From assembly GCF_001704415.2 (NCBI RefSeq), contig NC_030824.1:34839022-34903021 (forward strand): a DNA stretch of 64,000 nucleotides. The letters are read 5' to 3'. The DNA comes from Capra hircus. Taxonomy: Eukaryota > Chordata > Mammalia > Artiodactyla > Bovidae. Numbering within the stretch: the first letter of the stretch is position 1; each line of letters opens with the position of its first letter. This document shows positions 1 to 11,020 of this stretch, in pieces. Position numbers and translations under genes: made by a program. Under the pieces are notes generated by a model. That model had not been told where the DNA came from. It saw only the letters and a list, made by a program, of their open reading frames with translations, and ran no database searches.

Positions 1-510
1 CATCTGCATATCTGAGGTTATTGATATTTCTCCCAGCAATCTTGATTCCAGTTTATGCTTCTTCCAGCCCAGCATTTCTCATGATGTACTCTGCATATAA
101 GTTATAAGCAGGGTGACAATATACAGCCTTCATGTGCTCCTTTTCCTATTTGGAACCAGTCTGTTGTTCCATGTCCAGTTCTAACTGTTGCTTCCTGACC
201 TGCGTACAAATTTCTCAAGACACTTGTCAGGTGGTGTGGTATTCGCATCTTTTTCAGAATTGTCCACAGTTTATTGTGATCCACACAGTCAAAGGCTTTG
301 GCATAGGCAATAAAGCAGAAATAGATGTTTTTCTAGAACTCTATTGCTTTTTCAATGATTTTTTGATGAAAGATCTGTCGATCTTTCAGATTATGACAAT
401 TTTATCTCTGGTTCCTCTGCCTTTTCTAAAACCAGCTTGAACATCTGGAAGTTGAGGGTTCATGTATTGCTGAAGCCTGGCTTGCAGAATTTTGAGCATT
501 ACTTTACTAG
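1..510 (-). mobile_element. BovB LINE fragment, reverse transcriptase region
   Basis: The minus strand matches the BovB reverse-transcriptase region. It runs from the palm motif around the FDCVDH-like block (near 280-300) through IGKG..GCILSPC (near 105-125) to NNLRYAD, which is cut by the window edge. The frame is broken, and only a 60-residue piece at 102-284 is open. It abuts a plus-strand BovB piece at 511 that carries the region lying just upstream in BovB, so the two are best read as one insertion with an inverted 5' part. The family match rests on more than ten sister copies in this window. Confidence 0.9.
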
Positions 511-1245
511 ATCTGATAGACAGAGGGCCTGATGAACTATGGACTGAGGTTCATGACGTTGTACAGGACACAGGGATCAAGACCATCCCCATGGAAAAGA
601 AATGCAAAAAACAAAATGGGTGTCTGGGGAGGCCTTACAAATAGCTGTGAAAAGGAGAGAAGTGAAAAGCAAAGGAGAAAAGGAAAGATATAAGCATCTG
701 AATGCAGAGTTCCAAAGAATAGCAAGAAGAGATAAGATTCCTCAGGGATCAATGCAAAGAAATAGAGGAAAACAACAGTATGGGAAAGACTAGAGATCTC
801 TGCAAGAAAATTAGAGATACCAAGGGAACATTTCATGCAAAGATGGGCTCGATAAAGGACAGAAATGGTATGGACTTAACAGAAGCAGAAGATATTAAGA
901 AGAAGTGGCAAGAATACACAGAACTGTACAAAAAATATCTTCATGACCCAGATAATCACAATGGTGTGATCACTCACCTAGAGCCAAACATCCTGGAATG
1001 TGAAGTCAAGTGGGCCTTAGAAAGCATCACTATGAACAAAGCTAGTGGAGGTGATGGCATTCCAGTTGAGCTATTTCAAATCCTGAAAGATGATGCTGTC
1101 AAAGTGCTGCACTCAATATGCCAGTCAATTTGGAAATCTCAGCAGTGGCCACAGGACTGGAAAAGGTCAGTTTTCATTCACATCCCAAAGAAAGGCAATG
1201 CCAAAGAACGCTCAAACTACTGCACAATTGCACTCATCTCACAAA
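511..1245 (+). mobile_element. BovB LINE fragment, inverted 5' segment (linker to RT start)
   Basis: The plus strand carries BovB coding sequence from the end of the endonuclease linker (DLIDR-like, near 511) to the start of the reverse transcriptase (IPKKGN..TIALIS, near 1190-1240). The longest open piece is 168 residues at 780-1286, of which the last residues are non-BovB. Its 3' end in BovB terms continues directly into the sequence that begins the minus-strand piece at 510. This is the layout left by twin priming. Stops and frameshifts show it is inactive. Confidence 0.88.
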
Positions 1246-1270
1246 AAGTGATAATTATGTATAAATTAAA

Positions 1271-2003
1271 AATCAATTCAGTTTAGTCACTTAGTCATAT
1301 GAACTCTTTGCAGCTCCATAGACTGCAGCACGCCAGGCTTCTCTGTCCATCACCAACTTCCACAGCTTACTCAAACTCATGTCCATCAAATCAGTAATGC
1401 CATCCAACCATCTCAGCCTCTGTCATCCCCTTCTCCTTTCACTTTCAATCTTTCCCGCATCAGGGTCTTTGCAAATGTGTCAGCTCTTTGCATTAGGTGA
1501 CCAAAGTATTGGAGTTTCACCTTCAGCATCAATCCTTCCAATGAATATTCAGGACTGATTTCCTTTAGGATAGATTGGTTGGATCTCCTTGCAGTCCTAG
1601 GGACTCTCAAGAGTCTTCTCCAACACCACAGTTCAAAAGCAGCAATTCTTCAGTGCTCAGCTTTCTTTATAGTCCAACTTTCACATCCATACATGACCAC
1701 TGGAAAAACCAAAGCTTTGACTAGAAGGACCTTTGTCAGTAATGTCTCTGCTGCTTAATATGCTGTCTAGGTTTATCATAGCTTTTATTCCAAGGAACAA
1801 GCGTCTTTTAATTTCATGGCTGCAGTCACCATCTGCAGTGACTTTGGAGCCACCCAAAATAAAGTCACTGTTTCCATTGTTTCCCCATCTATTTGCCATG
1901 AAGTGATGGAACTGGATGTCATGATCTTAGTTTCCTGAATGTTGAGTTTTAAGCCAATTTTTTAGTCTCCTTTTTCACTTTCATCAAGAGGCTCTTAAAT
2001 TCA
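1271..2003 (-). mobile_element. BovB LINE 3' end, 5'-truncated
   Basis: This is a minus-strand BovB copy covering the C-terminal part after the RT (LKSLLMKVK near 1985) to the terminal ACTGA-type tail near 1271-1300. The ORF is broken: a 65-residue frame at 1413-1610 holds the VPRTARRSNQSILKEISPE block. It lies 25 bp right of the previous BovB piece and has its own 3' end, so it is probably a separate insertion. No clear target duplication was found. Confidence 0.88.
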
Positions 2004-2195
2004 GGGAATATAGCAATTATCCACTGGAATTTTACAAACCATGGAATTTAATTTCAGCCAAGTATTAATAATACTTCACATGAAAATTTTCATTAAAAGA
2101 TCAAGTATTGTAGAAGGAGTAGAAAGAGAAATAAATACCACAGCCATCACCAATAACAAAAAAAAACTCCTTAAGGAGATACTCTTGTATAGCAA

Positions 2196-2532
2196 TTTTT
2201 TTTTAATTTTTATTTTTTTACTTTACAATATTGTATTGGTTTTGCTGTACATCAACATGAATCTGCCACGGGTGTACATGTGTTCCCCATCGTGAACCCC
2301 TCTCCCACCTCCATCTCCATACCATACCTCTGGGTCATCCCAGTGCACCAGCCTCAAGCACCCTGTATCATGCATAGAACCTGGACTGGCAATTCATTTC
2401 ACATATGATAATATATACATTTCAATGCCATTCTACCAAATCATCCCACCCTCTCCCTCTCCCTCTGAGTCCAAAAGACTGTTCTACACATCTGTGTTTG
2501 TTTTGCTGTCTTGCATACAGGGTTTGAATTTT
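2196..2532 (-). repeat. L1 3'UTR and A-tail (outer copy)
   Basis: This segment matches the 3'UTRs at 6192-6557 and 47946-48300 (CATCAACATGAATC, CTCCCTCTCCCTCTGAGTCC and CTTGCATACAGGG landmarks). The A-tail appears as a T-run at 2196-2220. It joins ORF2 sequence abruptly after 2532, where the other two copies carry about 790 bp more. Confidence 0.9.
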
Positions 2533-5500
2533 AATTAGGTCCCATTTGTTTATTTTTGCTTGTATTTAAAATATTCTTGGAAGTAGGTCATAAATGATCC
2601 TGCTATGATTTATGTCGGAAAGTGTTTTGCCTATGTCCTCCTCTAGGAGTTTTATAGTTTCTGGTCTTACATTTAGATCTTTAATCCATTTTGCTTATTT
2701 TTGTGTATGGTGTAAGAAAGTGTTCTAGTTTCATTCTTTTACAAGTGGTTGACCAGTTTTCCCAGCACCACTTGCTAAAGAGATGGTCTTTACTCCATTG
2801 TATATTCTTGCCTCCTTTGTCGAAGATAAGGTGTCCATAGGTGTGTGGATTTATCTCTGAGCTTTCTATTTTGTTCCATTGATCTACATTTCTGTCTTTG
2901 TGCCAGTACCATACTGTCTTGATGACTGTGGCTTTGTAGTAGAGCCTGAAGTCAGGCGGGTTGATAACTCCAGTTCCATTCTTCTTTCTCAAGATTGCTT
3001 TGGCTATTCGAGTTTTTTTGTGTTTCCATACAAATTGTGAAATTATTTGCTCTAGCTCTCTGAAAAATACTGTTGGTAGCTTGATGGGATTGCATTGAAT
3101 ATATAGATTGCTTCGGGTAGTGTACTCATTTTCACTCCATTGATTCTTATGATCCATGAACACGGTATATTTCTCTATCTATTAGTGTCCTCTTTGATTT
3201 ATTTCACCAGTGTTTTATAGTTTTTTATATATAGGTCTTTAGTTTCTTTAGGTAGATATATTCCTAAGTATTTTATTCTTTTTATTGCAATGGTGAATGA
3301 AATTGTTTCCTTTATTTCTCTTTCTATTTTCTCATTATTAGTGTATAAGAATGCAGGGATTTCTGTGTGTTGATTTTCTATCCTGAAACTTTACTATATT
3401 CATTGATTAGCTCTAGTAATTTTCTGGTGGAATCTTTAGGGTTTTCTCTGTAGAGGATCGTGTCATCTGCAGTGAGGGTTTTACTTCTTCTTTTCCGATT
3501 TGGATTCCTTTTATTTCTTTTTCTGCTCTGATTGCTGTGGCCAAAACTATGTTGAATAGTAGTGGTGGGAGTGGGCACCCTTGTCTTGTTCCTGACTTTA
3601 GGGGAAATGCTTTCAATTTTTCACCATTGAGGATAATGTTTGCTGAGGGTTTGTCATATATAGCTTTTATTATATTGAAGTATGTTCCTTCTATTCCTGC
3701 TTTCTGGAGGGTTTTATCATAAATGAATGCTGAATTTTGTCAAAGGCTTTCTCTGCATCTATTGAGATAATCATATGGCTTTATTTTTCAATTTGTTGAT
3801 GTGGTGAATTACGTTGATTGATTTGCGGGTATTGAAGAATCCTTGAATCCCTGGGATATAGACCACTTGGTCATGATGCATGATCTTTTTGATGTGCTGT
3901 CGAATTCTGATTGCTAGGATTTTGTTGAGGAGTTTTGCATCTATGTTCATCAGTGATATTGGCCTGTAGGTTTCTTTTTGTGTGGCATCTTTGTCAGGTT
4001 TTGGTATTAGGGTGATGGTGGCCTCATAGAATGAGTTTGGAAGTTTACCTTCTTCTGCAATTTTCTGGAAGAGTTTGAGTAGGATAGGTGTTAGCTCTTC
4101 TTGAAATTTTTGGTAGAATTCAGCTGTGAAGCTGTCTGGACCTGGGCTTTTGTTTGCTGGAAGATTTCTGATTGCAGTTTCAATTTCTGTGCTTGTGATG
4201 AGTCTGTTAAGATTTCCTATTTCTTCCTGGTTCAGTTTTGGAAAGTTGTACTTTTCTAAGATTTTGTCCATTTCTTCCACGTTGTCCATTTTATTGGCGT
4301 ATAATTCCTGAGAGTAGTCTCTTATGATCCTTTGTATTTCTGTGTTGTCTGTTGTGATCTCTCCATTTTCATTTCTAATTTTATTGATTTGATTTTTCTC
4401 CCTTTGTTTCTTGATGAGTCTGGCTAATATTTGTCAATTTTATGTATCCTCTCAAATAACCAGCTTTTGGTTTTGTTGATTTTTGCTATTGTCTCTTTTG
4501 TTTCTTTTGCATTTATTTCTGCCCTAATTTTTAAGATTTCTTTCCTTCCACTAACCCTGGGGTTCTTCATGTCTTCCTTTTCTAGTTGTTTTAGGTGTAG
4601 AGTTGGGTTATTTCTTTGATTTTTTTCTTGTTTCTTGAGGTATGCCTGTATTGTTATGAACCTTCCCCTGAGCACTGCTTTTACAGTGTCCCACAGGTTT
4701 TGGGTTGTTGTGCTTTTATTTTCATTCGTTTCTATGCACATTTTGATTTCTTTTTTTATTTCTTCTGTGGTTTGTTGGTTATTCAGCAGTGTGTTGTTCA
4801 GCCTCCATATATTGGAATTTTTAATAGTTTTTCTCCTGTAATTGAGATCTAATCTTAATGCATTGTGGTCAGAAAAGATGCTTGGAATGATTAAATTTTT
4901 TTGAATTTACCAAGGCTAGATTTATGGCCCAGGATGTGATCTATCCTGGAGAAGTTTCCATGTACGCTTGAGAAAAAAGGTTAGATTCATTGTTTTGGGG
5001 TGAAATTTCCTATAGATATCAATTAGGTCTAACTGGTCTATTGTATCACTTAAAGTTTGTGTTTCTTTGTTGATTTTTCTGTTTAGTTGATCTATCCATA
5101 GGTGTGAGTGGGGTATTAAAGTCTCCCACTATTATTGTGTTATTGTTAATTTCCCTTTTCATACTTGTTAACATTTGTCTTGCATATTGTAGTGCTCCTA
5201 TGTTGGGTGCATATATATTTATAATTGTTATATCTTCTTCTTGGATTGATCCTTTGATCATTATGTAGTGTCCTTCTTTGTCTCTTTTCGCAGCCTTTGT
5301 TTTAAAGTCTATTTTATCTGATATGAGTATTGCTACTCCTGCTTTCTTTTGATCTCTATTTGTGTGGAATATCTTTTTGCAGCCCTTCACTTTCAGTCTG
5401 TATGTGTCCTTGGTTTTGAGATGGATCTCTTGTAGACAACATTTATGGGGGTCTTGTTTTTGTATCCATTCAGCCAGCCTTTGTCTTTTGGTTGGGGCAT

Positions 5501-5556
5501 TCAACCCATTTACATTTCAGGTAATTATATATTGATAAATATGATCCCATTGCCAT
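2533..5556 (-). pseudogene. L1 ORF2 remnant (endonuclease-RT), outer copy
   Basis: ORF2 encodes the L1 endonuclease and reverse transcriptase that perform target-primed reverse transcription. The start codon is at 5556-5554 by homology with the intact start of the nested copy. The endonuclease survives as a 152-residue frame at 5046-5504, with the YAPN and GDFNTP motifs. Further pieces lie at 4424-4741 (linker), 3771-4289 (fingers, SPGPDSF and LIPKPDKD), 3378-3616 (two frames, RT with SGTRQGCPL; one frame reads TADDTILY where ADD follows a lost F) and 2681-3163 (C-terminal). The last roughly 260 codons, including the Cys-rich knuckle, are deleted. No complete frame remains. Confidence 0.9.
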
Positions 5557-5607
5557 TTACTTTATTGTTCTGGGTTCGAATTTATACACCCTTTCTGCGT
5601 TTCCTGT

Positions 5608-6191
5608 CTAGAGAAGATCCTTTAGCATTTGTTGGAGAGCTGGTTTGGTGGTGCTGAATTCTCTCAGCTTTTGCTTGTCTGTAAAGTTTTTGATTTCTCC
5701 CTCATATTTGAATGAGATCCTTGCTGGGTACAGTAATCTTGGCTGTAGGTTATTCTCTTTCATCACTTTAAGTATGTCCTGCTATTCCCTCCTGGCCTGA
5801 AGAGTTTCTATTAAAAGATCAGCTGTTACGGTTATGGGAATCCCCTTGTGTGTTATTTGTTGCTTTTCCCTTGCTGCTTTTAATATTTGTTCTTTGTATT
5901 TGATTTTTGTTAAATTGATTAATATGTGTCTTGGGTATTTTGCCTTGGGTTTATTCTGTTTGGGACTCTCTGGGTTTCTTGGACTTGGGTGATTATTTCC
6001 TTCCCATTTTAAGGACGTTTTGAACTATTATCTCCTCAAGTATTGTCTCATGGTCTTTCTTTCTGTCTTCTTCTTCTGGGACTCTTATGATTCAAATGTT
6101 GGGGCGTTTAACATTGTCCCAGAGGTCTCTGAGATGGTCCTCATTTCCTTTAAATCATTTTTCTTGTTTCCTCTCTGTTTCATTTATTTCT
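5608..6191 (-). pseudogene. L1 ORF1 remnant, C-terminal part (outer copy)
   Basis: The minus strand encodes the C-terminal half of ORF1p, the RNA-binding chaperone of the L1 particle. It contains the RRM-like NIR.IGVPEEE region near 6070-6110 and the C-terminal domain, ending in a stop at 5608-5610. The frame is broken. The N-terminal half lies 3.5 kb away at 9736-10058, because a second L1 inserted at 6191. Confidence 0.88.
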
Positions 6192-6557
6192 TTTTTTTTT
6201 AATTTTTATTTTTACTTTATTTTACTTTACAATACTGTATTGGTTTTGCCATACATTGACATGAATCCACCACGGGTGTACATGCGTTCCCAAACATGAA
6301 CCCCCCTCACACCTCCCTCCCCATAACATCTCTCTGGATCATCACTGTGCACCAGCCCCAAGCATGCTGTACACTGCATCGGACATACACTGGCAATTCG
6401 ATTCTTACATGATAGTATACATGTTACAATGCCATTCTCCCAAATCATCCCACCCTCTCCCTCTCCCTCTCCCTCTGAGTCCAAAAGTCCGTTATACACA
6501 TCTGTGTCTTTTTTCCTGTCTTGCATACAGGGTCGTCATTGCTATCTTTCTAAATTC
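6192..6557 (-). repeat. L1 3'UTR and A-tail (nested copy)
   Basis: A T-run at 6191-6200 marks the A-tail. It is followed by the same 3'UTR landmarks as the other L1 copies, including a CCCTCT-type pyrimidine repeat near 6458-6476. Confidence 0.9.
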
Positions 6558-7818
6558 CATATATATGTGTTAGTATACTGTATTGGTGTTTTTCTTTCTG
6601 GCTTACTTCACTCTATATAATCGGCTCCAGTTTCATCCATCTCATTAGAACTGATTCAAATGTATTCTTTTTAATGGCTGAGTAATACTTCATTGTGTAT
6701 ATGTACCACAGCTTTCTTATCCATTCATCTGCTCATAGACATCTAGGTTGTTTCCATGTCCTGGTTATTATAAACAGTGCTGCGATGAACATTGGGGTAC
6801 ATGTGTCTCTTTCAATTCTGGTTTCCTTGGAGTGTATGCCCAGAAGTGGGATTGCTGGGTCATAAGGTAGTTTTATTTGCAATTTTTTAAGGAATCTCCA
6901 CACTGTTCTCCAAAGTGGCTTTACTAGTTTGCATTCCCACCAACAGTGTAGGAGGGTTCCCTTTTCTCCACACCCTCTCCAGCATTTATTGCTTGCAGAT
7001 TTTTGGATCACAGCCATTCTGACTGGTGTGAAGTAGTACCTCATTGTGGTCTTGATTTGCATTTCTCTAATAATGAGTGATGTTGAGCATCTTTTCATGT
7101 GTTTGTTAGCCATCCGTATGTCTTCTTTGGAGAAATGTCTATTTAGTTCTTTGGCCCATTTTTTGATTGGGTCGTTTATTTTTCTGGAATTGAGCTGCAT
7201 AAGTTGCTTGTATATTTTTGAGATTAGTTGTTTGTCAGTTGCTTCATTTGCTATTATTTTCTCCCATTCAGAAGGCTGTCTTTTCACCTTGCTTATATTT
7301 TCCTTTGTTGTACAGAAGCTTCTAATTTTAATTAGATCCCATTTGTTTATTTTTGCTTTTATTTCCAGTATTCTGGGAGGTGGATCATAGAGGATCCTGC
7401 TCTGATTTATGTCGGAGAATGTTTTGCCTATATTCTCCTCTATGAGTTTTATAGTTTCTGGTTTTACATTTAGACCTTTAATCCATTTTGTTTATTTTTG
7501 TGTGGGGTGTCAGAAAGTGATCTAGTTTCATTCTTTTACAAGTGGTTGACCAGTTTTCCCAGCACCACTTGCTAAAGAGATTGTCTTTACTCCATTGTAT
7601 ATTCTTGCCTCCTTTGTCAAAGATAAGGTGTCCATATGTGTGTGGATTTATCTCTGGGCTTTCTATTTTGTTCCATTGATCTATATTTCTGTCTTTGTGC
7701 CAGTACCATAGTGTCTTGATGACTGTGGCTTTGTAGTAGAGCCTGAAATCAGGCAAGTTGATTCCTCCAGTTCCATTCTTCTTTCTCAAGATTGCTTTGG
7801 CTATTCGAGGTTTTTTGT
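6558..7818 (-). pseudogene. L1 ORF2 C-terminal remnant (nested copy)
   Basis: The minus strand encodes the C-terminal third of ORF2p. A 184-residue open piece at 6733-7287 contains the Cys-rich knuckle CWRGCGEKGTLLHCWWEC (C-x3-C-x8-C-x3-C pattern, with a His), which is important for L1 activity. A second piece at 7478-7864 carries AKAILRKKNGTGG; its N-terminal residues come from across the inversion junction. The RT catalytic domain is absent. Confidence 0.88.
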
Positions 7819-7863
7819 ATACCAGGATATAAAAAGGCCACCCCAAACGCAGCAATATAATCA

Positions 7864-8786
7864 AAATGAAGAGACAGAGGAATACTTAGCAGGTAAAGGA
7901 ACAGGAGAGTTGCCCACCAAACCAAACAAAAGAGGAAGAGGTAAGGAATCTACCTGAGAAAGAATTCCGAATATTGATGGTGAAAATGATCCAAAATCTT
8001 GAAATCAAAATGGAATCACAGATAAATAGCCTAGAGACAAGGATTGAGAAGATGCAAGAAAGGTTTAACAAGGACCTAGAAGAAATAAAAAAGAGTCAAT
8101 ATATAATGAATAACACAATAAATGAGATCAGAAACACTCTGGAGGCAACAAATAGCAGAATAACGGAGGCAGAAGATAGGATTAGTGAAATAGAAGATAG
8201 AAAGGTAGAAATAAATGAATCAGAGAGGAAACAAGAAAAACCAATTAAAAGAAATGAGGACAATCTCAGAGACCTCCAGGACAATACAAAACGCTCCAAC
8301 ATTCGAATTATAGGAGTCCCAGAAGAAGAAGACAAAAAGAAAGACCATGAGAAAATCCTTGAGGAGATAACAGTTGAAAACTTCCCTAAAATGGGGAAGG
8401 AAATAATCACCCAAGTCCAAGAAACACAGAGAGTTCCAAATAGGATAAACCCAAGGCAAAACACCCCAAGACACATATTAATCAAATTAACAAAGATCAA
8501 ACACAAAGAACAAATATTAAAAGCAGCAAGCAACAAATAACACACAAGGGGATTCCCATAAGGATAACAGCTGATCTTTCAATAGAAACTCTTCAGGCCA
8601 GGAGGGAATGACAAGACATACTTAAAGTGATGAAAGAAAATGACCTACAGCCAAGATTACTGTACCCAGCAAGGATCTCATTCAAATACAAAGGAGAAAT
8701 CAAAAGCTTTACAGACAAGCAAAAGCTGAGAGGATTCAGCACCACCAAACCAGCTCTCCAACAAATTCTAAAGGATATTCTCTAGA
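7864..8786 (+). pseudogene. L1 ORF1 remnant (nested copy, inverted part)
   Basis: The expected ORF1 start (MKRQRN) is at 7864, but codon 8 is a stop and a frameshift follows. The best open stretch is 188 residues at 7974-8540. It has an N-terminal coiled coil (heptad-rich, roughly residues 5-95) and then an RRM-like domain starting NIRIIGVPEEEDKK near residue 110. A stop after AASNK removes the C-terminal domain, whose sequence continues in another frame to a stop near 8786. The product would be the RNA-binding, trimer-forming L1 chaperone, but it cannot be made whole here. Confidence 0.88.
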
Positions 8787-8836
8787 CAGGAAACACAAAA
8801 AGGGTGTATAAATTCGAACCCAGAACAATAAAGTAA

Positions 8837-9715
8837 ATGGTAACAGGATCATACATATTAATAATTACCTTAAACGTAAATGGGTTGAATGCCCCAACCA
8901 AAAGGCAAAGACTGGCTGAATGGATACAAAAACAAGACCCCTATATATGCTGCTTACAAGAGACCCACCTCAAAACAAGGGACACATACAGACTGAAAGT
9001 GAAGGGCTGCAAAAAGATATACCATGCAGATAGAGACCAAAAGAAAGCAGGAGTGGCAATACTCATATCCGATAAAATAGACTTTAATACAAAGGCTGCG
9101 AAAAGAGACAAAGAAGGACACTACATAATGATCAAAGGATCAATCCAAGAAGAAGATATAACAATTATAAATATATATGCACCCAATATAGGAGCACCGC
9201 AATATGTAAGACAAATGCTAACAAGTATGAAAGGGGAAATCAACAATAACACAATAATAGTGGGAGACTTTAATACCCCACTCACACTTATGGACAGATC
9301 AACTAAACAGAAAATCAACAAAGAAACACAAGCTTTATATAATACATTAGACCAGTTAGACCTAATTGATATCTATAGGACATTTCACCCCAAAACAATG
9401 AATTTCACCTTTTTCTCAAGTGCTCATGGAACATTCTCCAGGATAGATCACATCCTGGGCCATAAATCTAAACTTGATAAATTCAAAAAAATCGAAATCA
9501 TTCCAAGCATCTTTTCTGACCATAATGCATTAAGATTAGATCTCAATTACAGGAGAAAAACTATTAAAAATTCCAACATATGGAGGTTGAACAACACACT
9601 TCTGAATAACCAACAAATCACAGAAGAAATCAAAAAAGAAATCAAAATATGCATAGAAACTAATGAAAATGAAAACACAACAATCCAAAACCTGTGGGAC
9701 ACTATAAAAGCTAAG
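8837..9715 (+). pseudogene. L1 ORF2 endonuclease domain, open (nested copy, inverted part)
   Basis: About 293 residues from the ORF2 start codon are open and encode the apurinic-type endonuclease that nicks target DNA. The family's catalytic residues are visible: N13 (TLNVNG), E42 (CLQETH), Y114 (IYAPN), D144 and N146 (GDFNTP), D204 (RIDHI) and D228-H229 (SDH). The frame continues to 9952, but residues after about 293 are an antisense reading of the outer L1's ORF1 and are not part of L1 ORF2. RT is missing, so this is a dead fragment with a well-kept domain. Confidence 0.9.
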
Positions 9716-9735
9716 AGGAAAGTTCATTTATTTCT

Positions 9736-10058
9736 ACCATTCTATCTTCTACCTCACTTATCCTATCTTCTGCCTCCATTATTCTACTGTTGGTTCCCTC
9801 CAGAGTGTTTTTTAATCTCAATTATTGCATTATTCATTATATATCGACTTTTTTTTATTTCTTCTAGGTACTTGTTAAACCTTTCTTGCATCTTCTCAAT
9901 CCTTATCTCCAGGCTATTTATCTGTAACTCCATTTTATTTTCAAGATTTTGAATCATTTTTACTATCATTATTCAGAATTCTTTATCAGCTCTTTTGTTT
10001 GCTTTGGTGGGCATTTATCTTGTTCCTTTTCCTGCTGGGTATTCCTCTGCCTCTTCAT
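9736..10058 (-). pseudogene. L1 ORF1 remnant, N-terminal part (outer copy)
   Basis: The outer L1's ORF1 start codon is at 10058-10056 (MKRQRN-like). A 61-residue open piece at 9784-9969 has the coiled-coil start IVKMIQNLENKMELQINSLE. It resumes exactly after the target duplication at 9723-9735 and continues at 6191. Confidence 0.88.
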
Positions 10059-10591
10059 CTTGTTTATACTGCTATGTTGGGGATGGCCTTTCCATATTTT
10101 AACAGTTTGTGGAGTTCTCTTTATTGTTGTGTTTCCTCGTTGTGAGTGGGGTTGGAAGGGTTGTTTGTCAGGGTTTCCTGGTTAGGGAAGCTTGTGTCAT
10201 TCTGGTGGGTGGAGCTGGATTTCTTCTCTCTAGTGTGCAATGAAATGTCCAGTAATGAGTTATGGGATGTCAATGGATTTGGAGTGACTTTGGGCAGCCT
10301 GTATATTGAAGTTCAGGGCTATGTTCCTGTGTTGCTGGAGAATTTTCATGGTATGTCTTGCTCTGGAATTTGTTGGCCCTTGTTTGGGGCTTGGTTTCAG
10401 TGTAGGTATGGAGGCATTTGATGAGCTCCTATTGATTAATGTTCCCTAGAGTCAGGAGTTCTCTGGTGCTCTCAGGATTTGGACTTAAGCCTCCTGCCTC
10501 TGGTTTTCAGTATTATTTTTACAGTAGCCTCAAGACTTCTCCATCTATACAGCACCATTGATAAAACATCTAGGTTAAAGATGAAAAGCTT

Positions 10592-11020
10592 CTCCACACT
10601 GAGGGGCATCCAGAGAGGTTCACAGAGTTACATGGAGAAGAGAAGAGGGAGGAGGGAAATAGAAGTGACCAGGATGAGATGAGGGGGGATCAAAAGAGGA
10701 GAGAGCAAGCTAACCAGTAATCACTTCCTTGCATGCACTCCACAGTCTGGACCACTCAGAGATGTTCACGGAGTTAAACAGAGAAGAGAAGAGGGAGGAA
10801 GGAGACAGAGGTGCCAGGAGGATAAAGGGGGGAATCAAAAGGAGAGAGACAGATTCAGCTAGCAATGAGTTCCCTAAGTGTTCTCCACAGTCTGGAACAC
10901 ACAAAGAAATTCAGAGTTGGGTAGAGAAGAGAAGGGTGAGGGAGGAGATAGAGGCTACCTGGTGGAGAAAAAGGAGAGTCCAAAGAGAGAGAGAGCAGTT
11001 AAGCCAGTAATCTCACTCCC
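10592..11020 (-). repeat. Three imperfect ~145-bp tandem repeats in L1 5'UTR
   Basis: Units start at CTCCACA near 10592, 10738 and 10883. Each contains, in order, CTCCACA.T, a (C)CAGAGA-like block, an AGAGAAGAGA(A/G)GGAGG purine tract and a CAAAAG.GAGAGAG tract. The units are clearly diverged from one another, so the array is old relative to the insertion. Confidence 0.75.

Larger units (their letters stand above)
6192..9722 (-). mobile_element. Nested L1 (L1-BT type) with inverted 5' half
   Basis: This younger L1 sits in ORF1 of the outer L1 and is flanked by a perfect 13-bp target duplication (TTCATTTATTTCT at 6179-6191 and 9723-9735). The left part, 6192-7818, is minus strand: A-tail, 3'UTR and the ORF2 C-terminus. 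The right part, 7819-9722, is plus strand: ORF1 and the ORF2 endonuclease. That arrangement is the signature of twin priming. About 1.7 kb of ORF2 (linker and RT) is missing between the two parts. Confidence 0.93.

Noticed and set aside
1271..2003. The third BovB piece as part of the same inverted insertion as 1-1245
   Set aside because: It has its own BovB 3' end, lies beyond the expected end of the inverted arm and is separated by about 25 bp of other sequence. Two insertions are simpler, though the left end outside the window could change this.
8096..8545. 149-residue Leu/Phe/Ser-rich minus frame resembling a membrane protein
   Set aside because: It is the antisense shadow of L1 ORF1; the same false membrane-protein look occurs at 4616-4852, 48786-49130 and other antisense L1 stretches.
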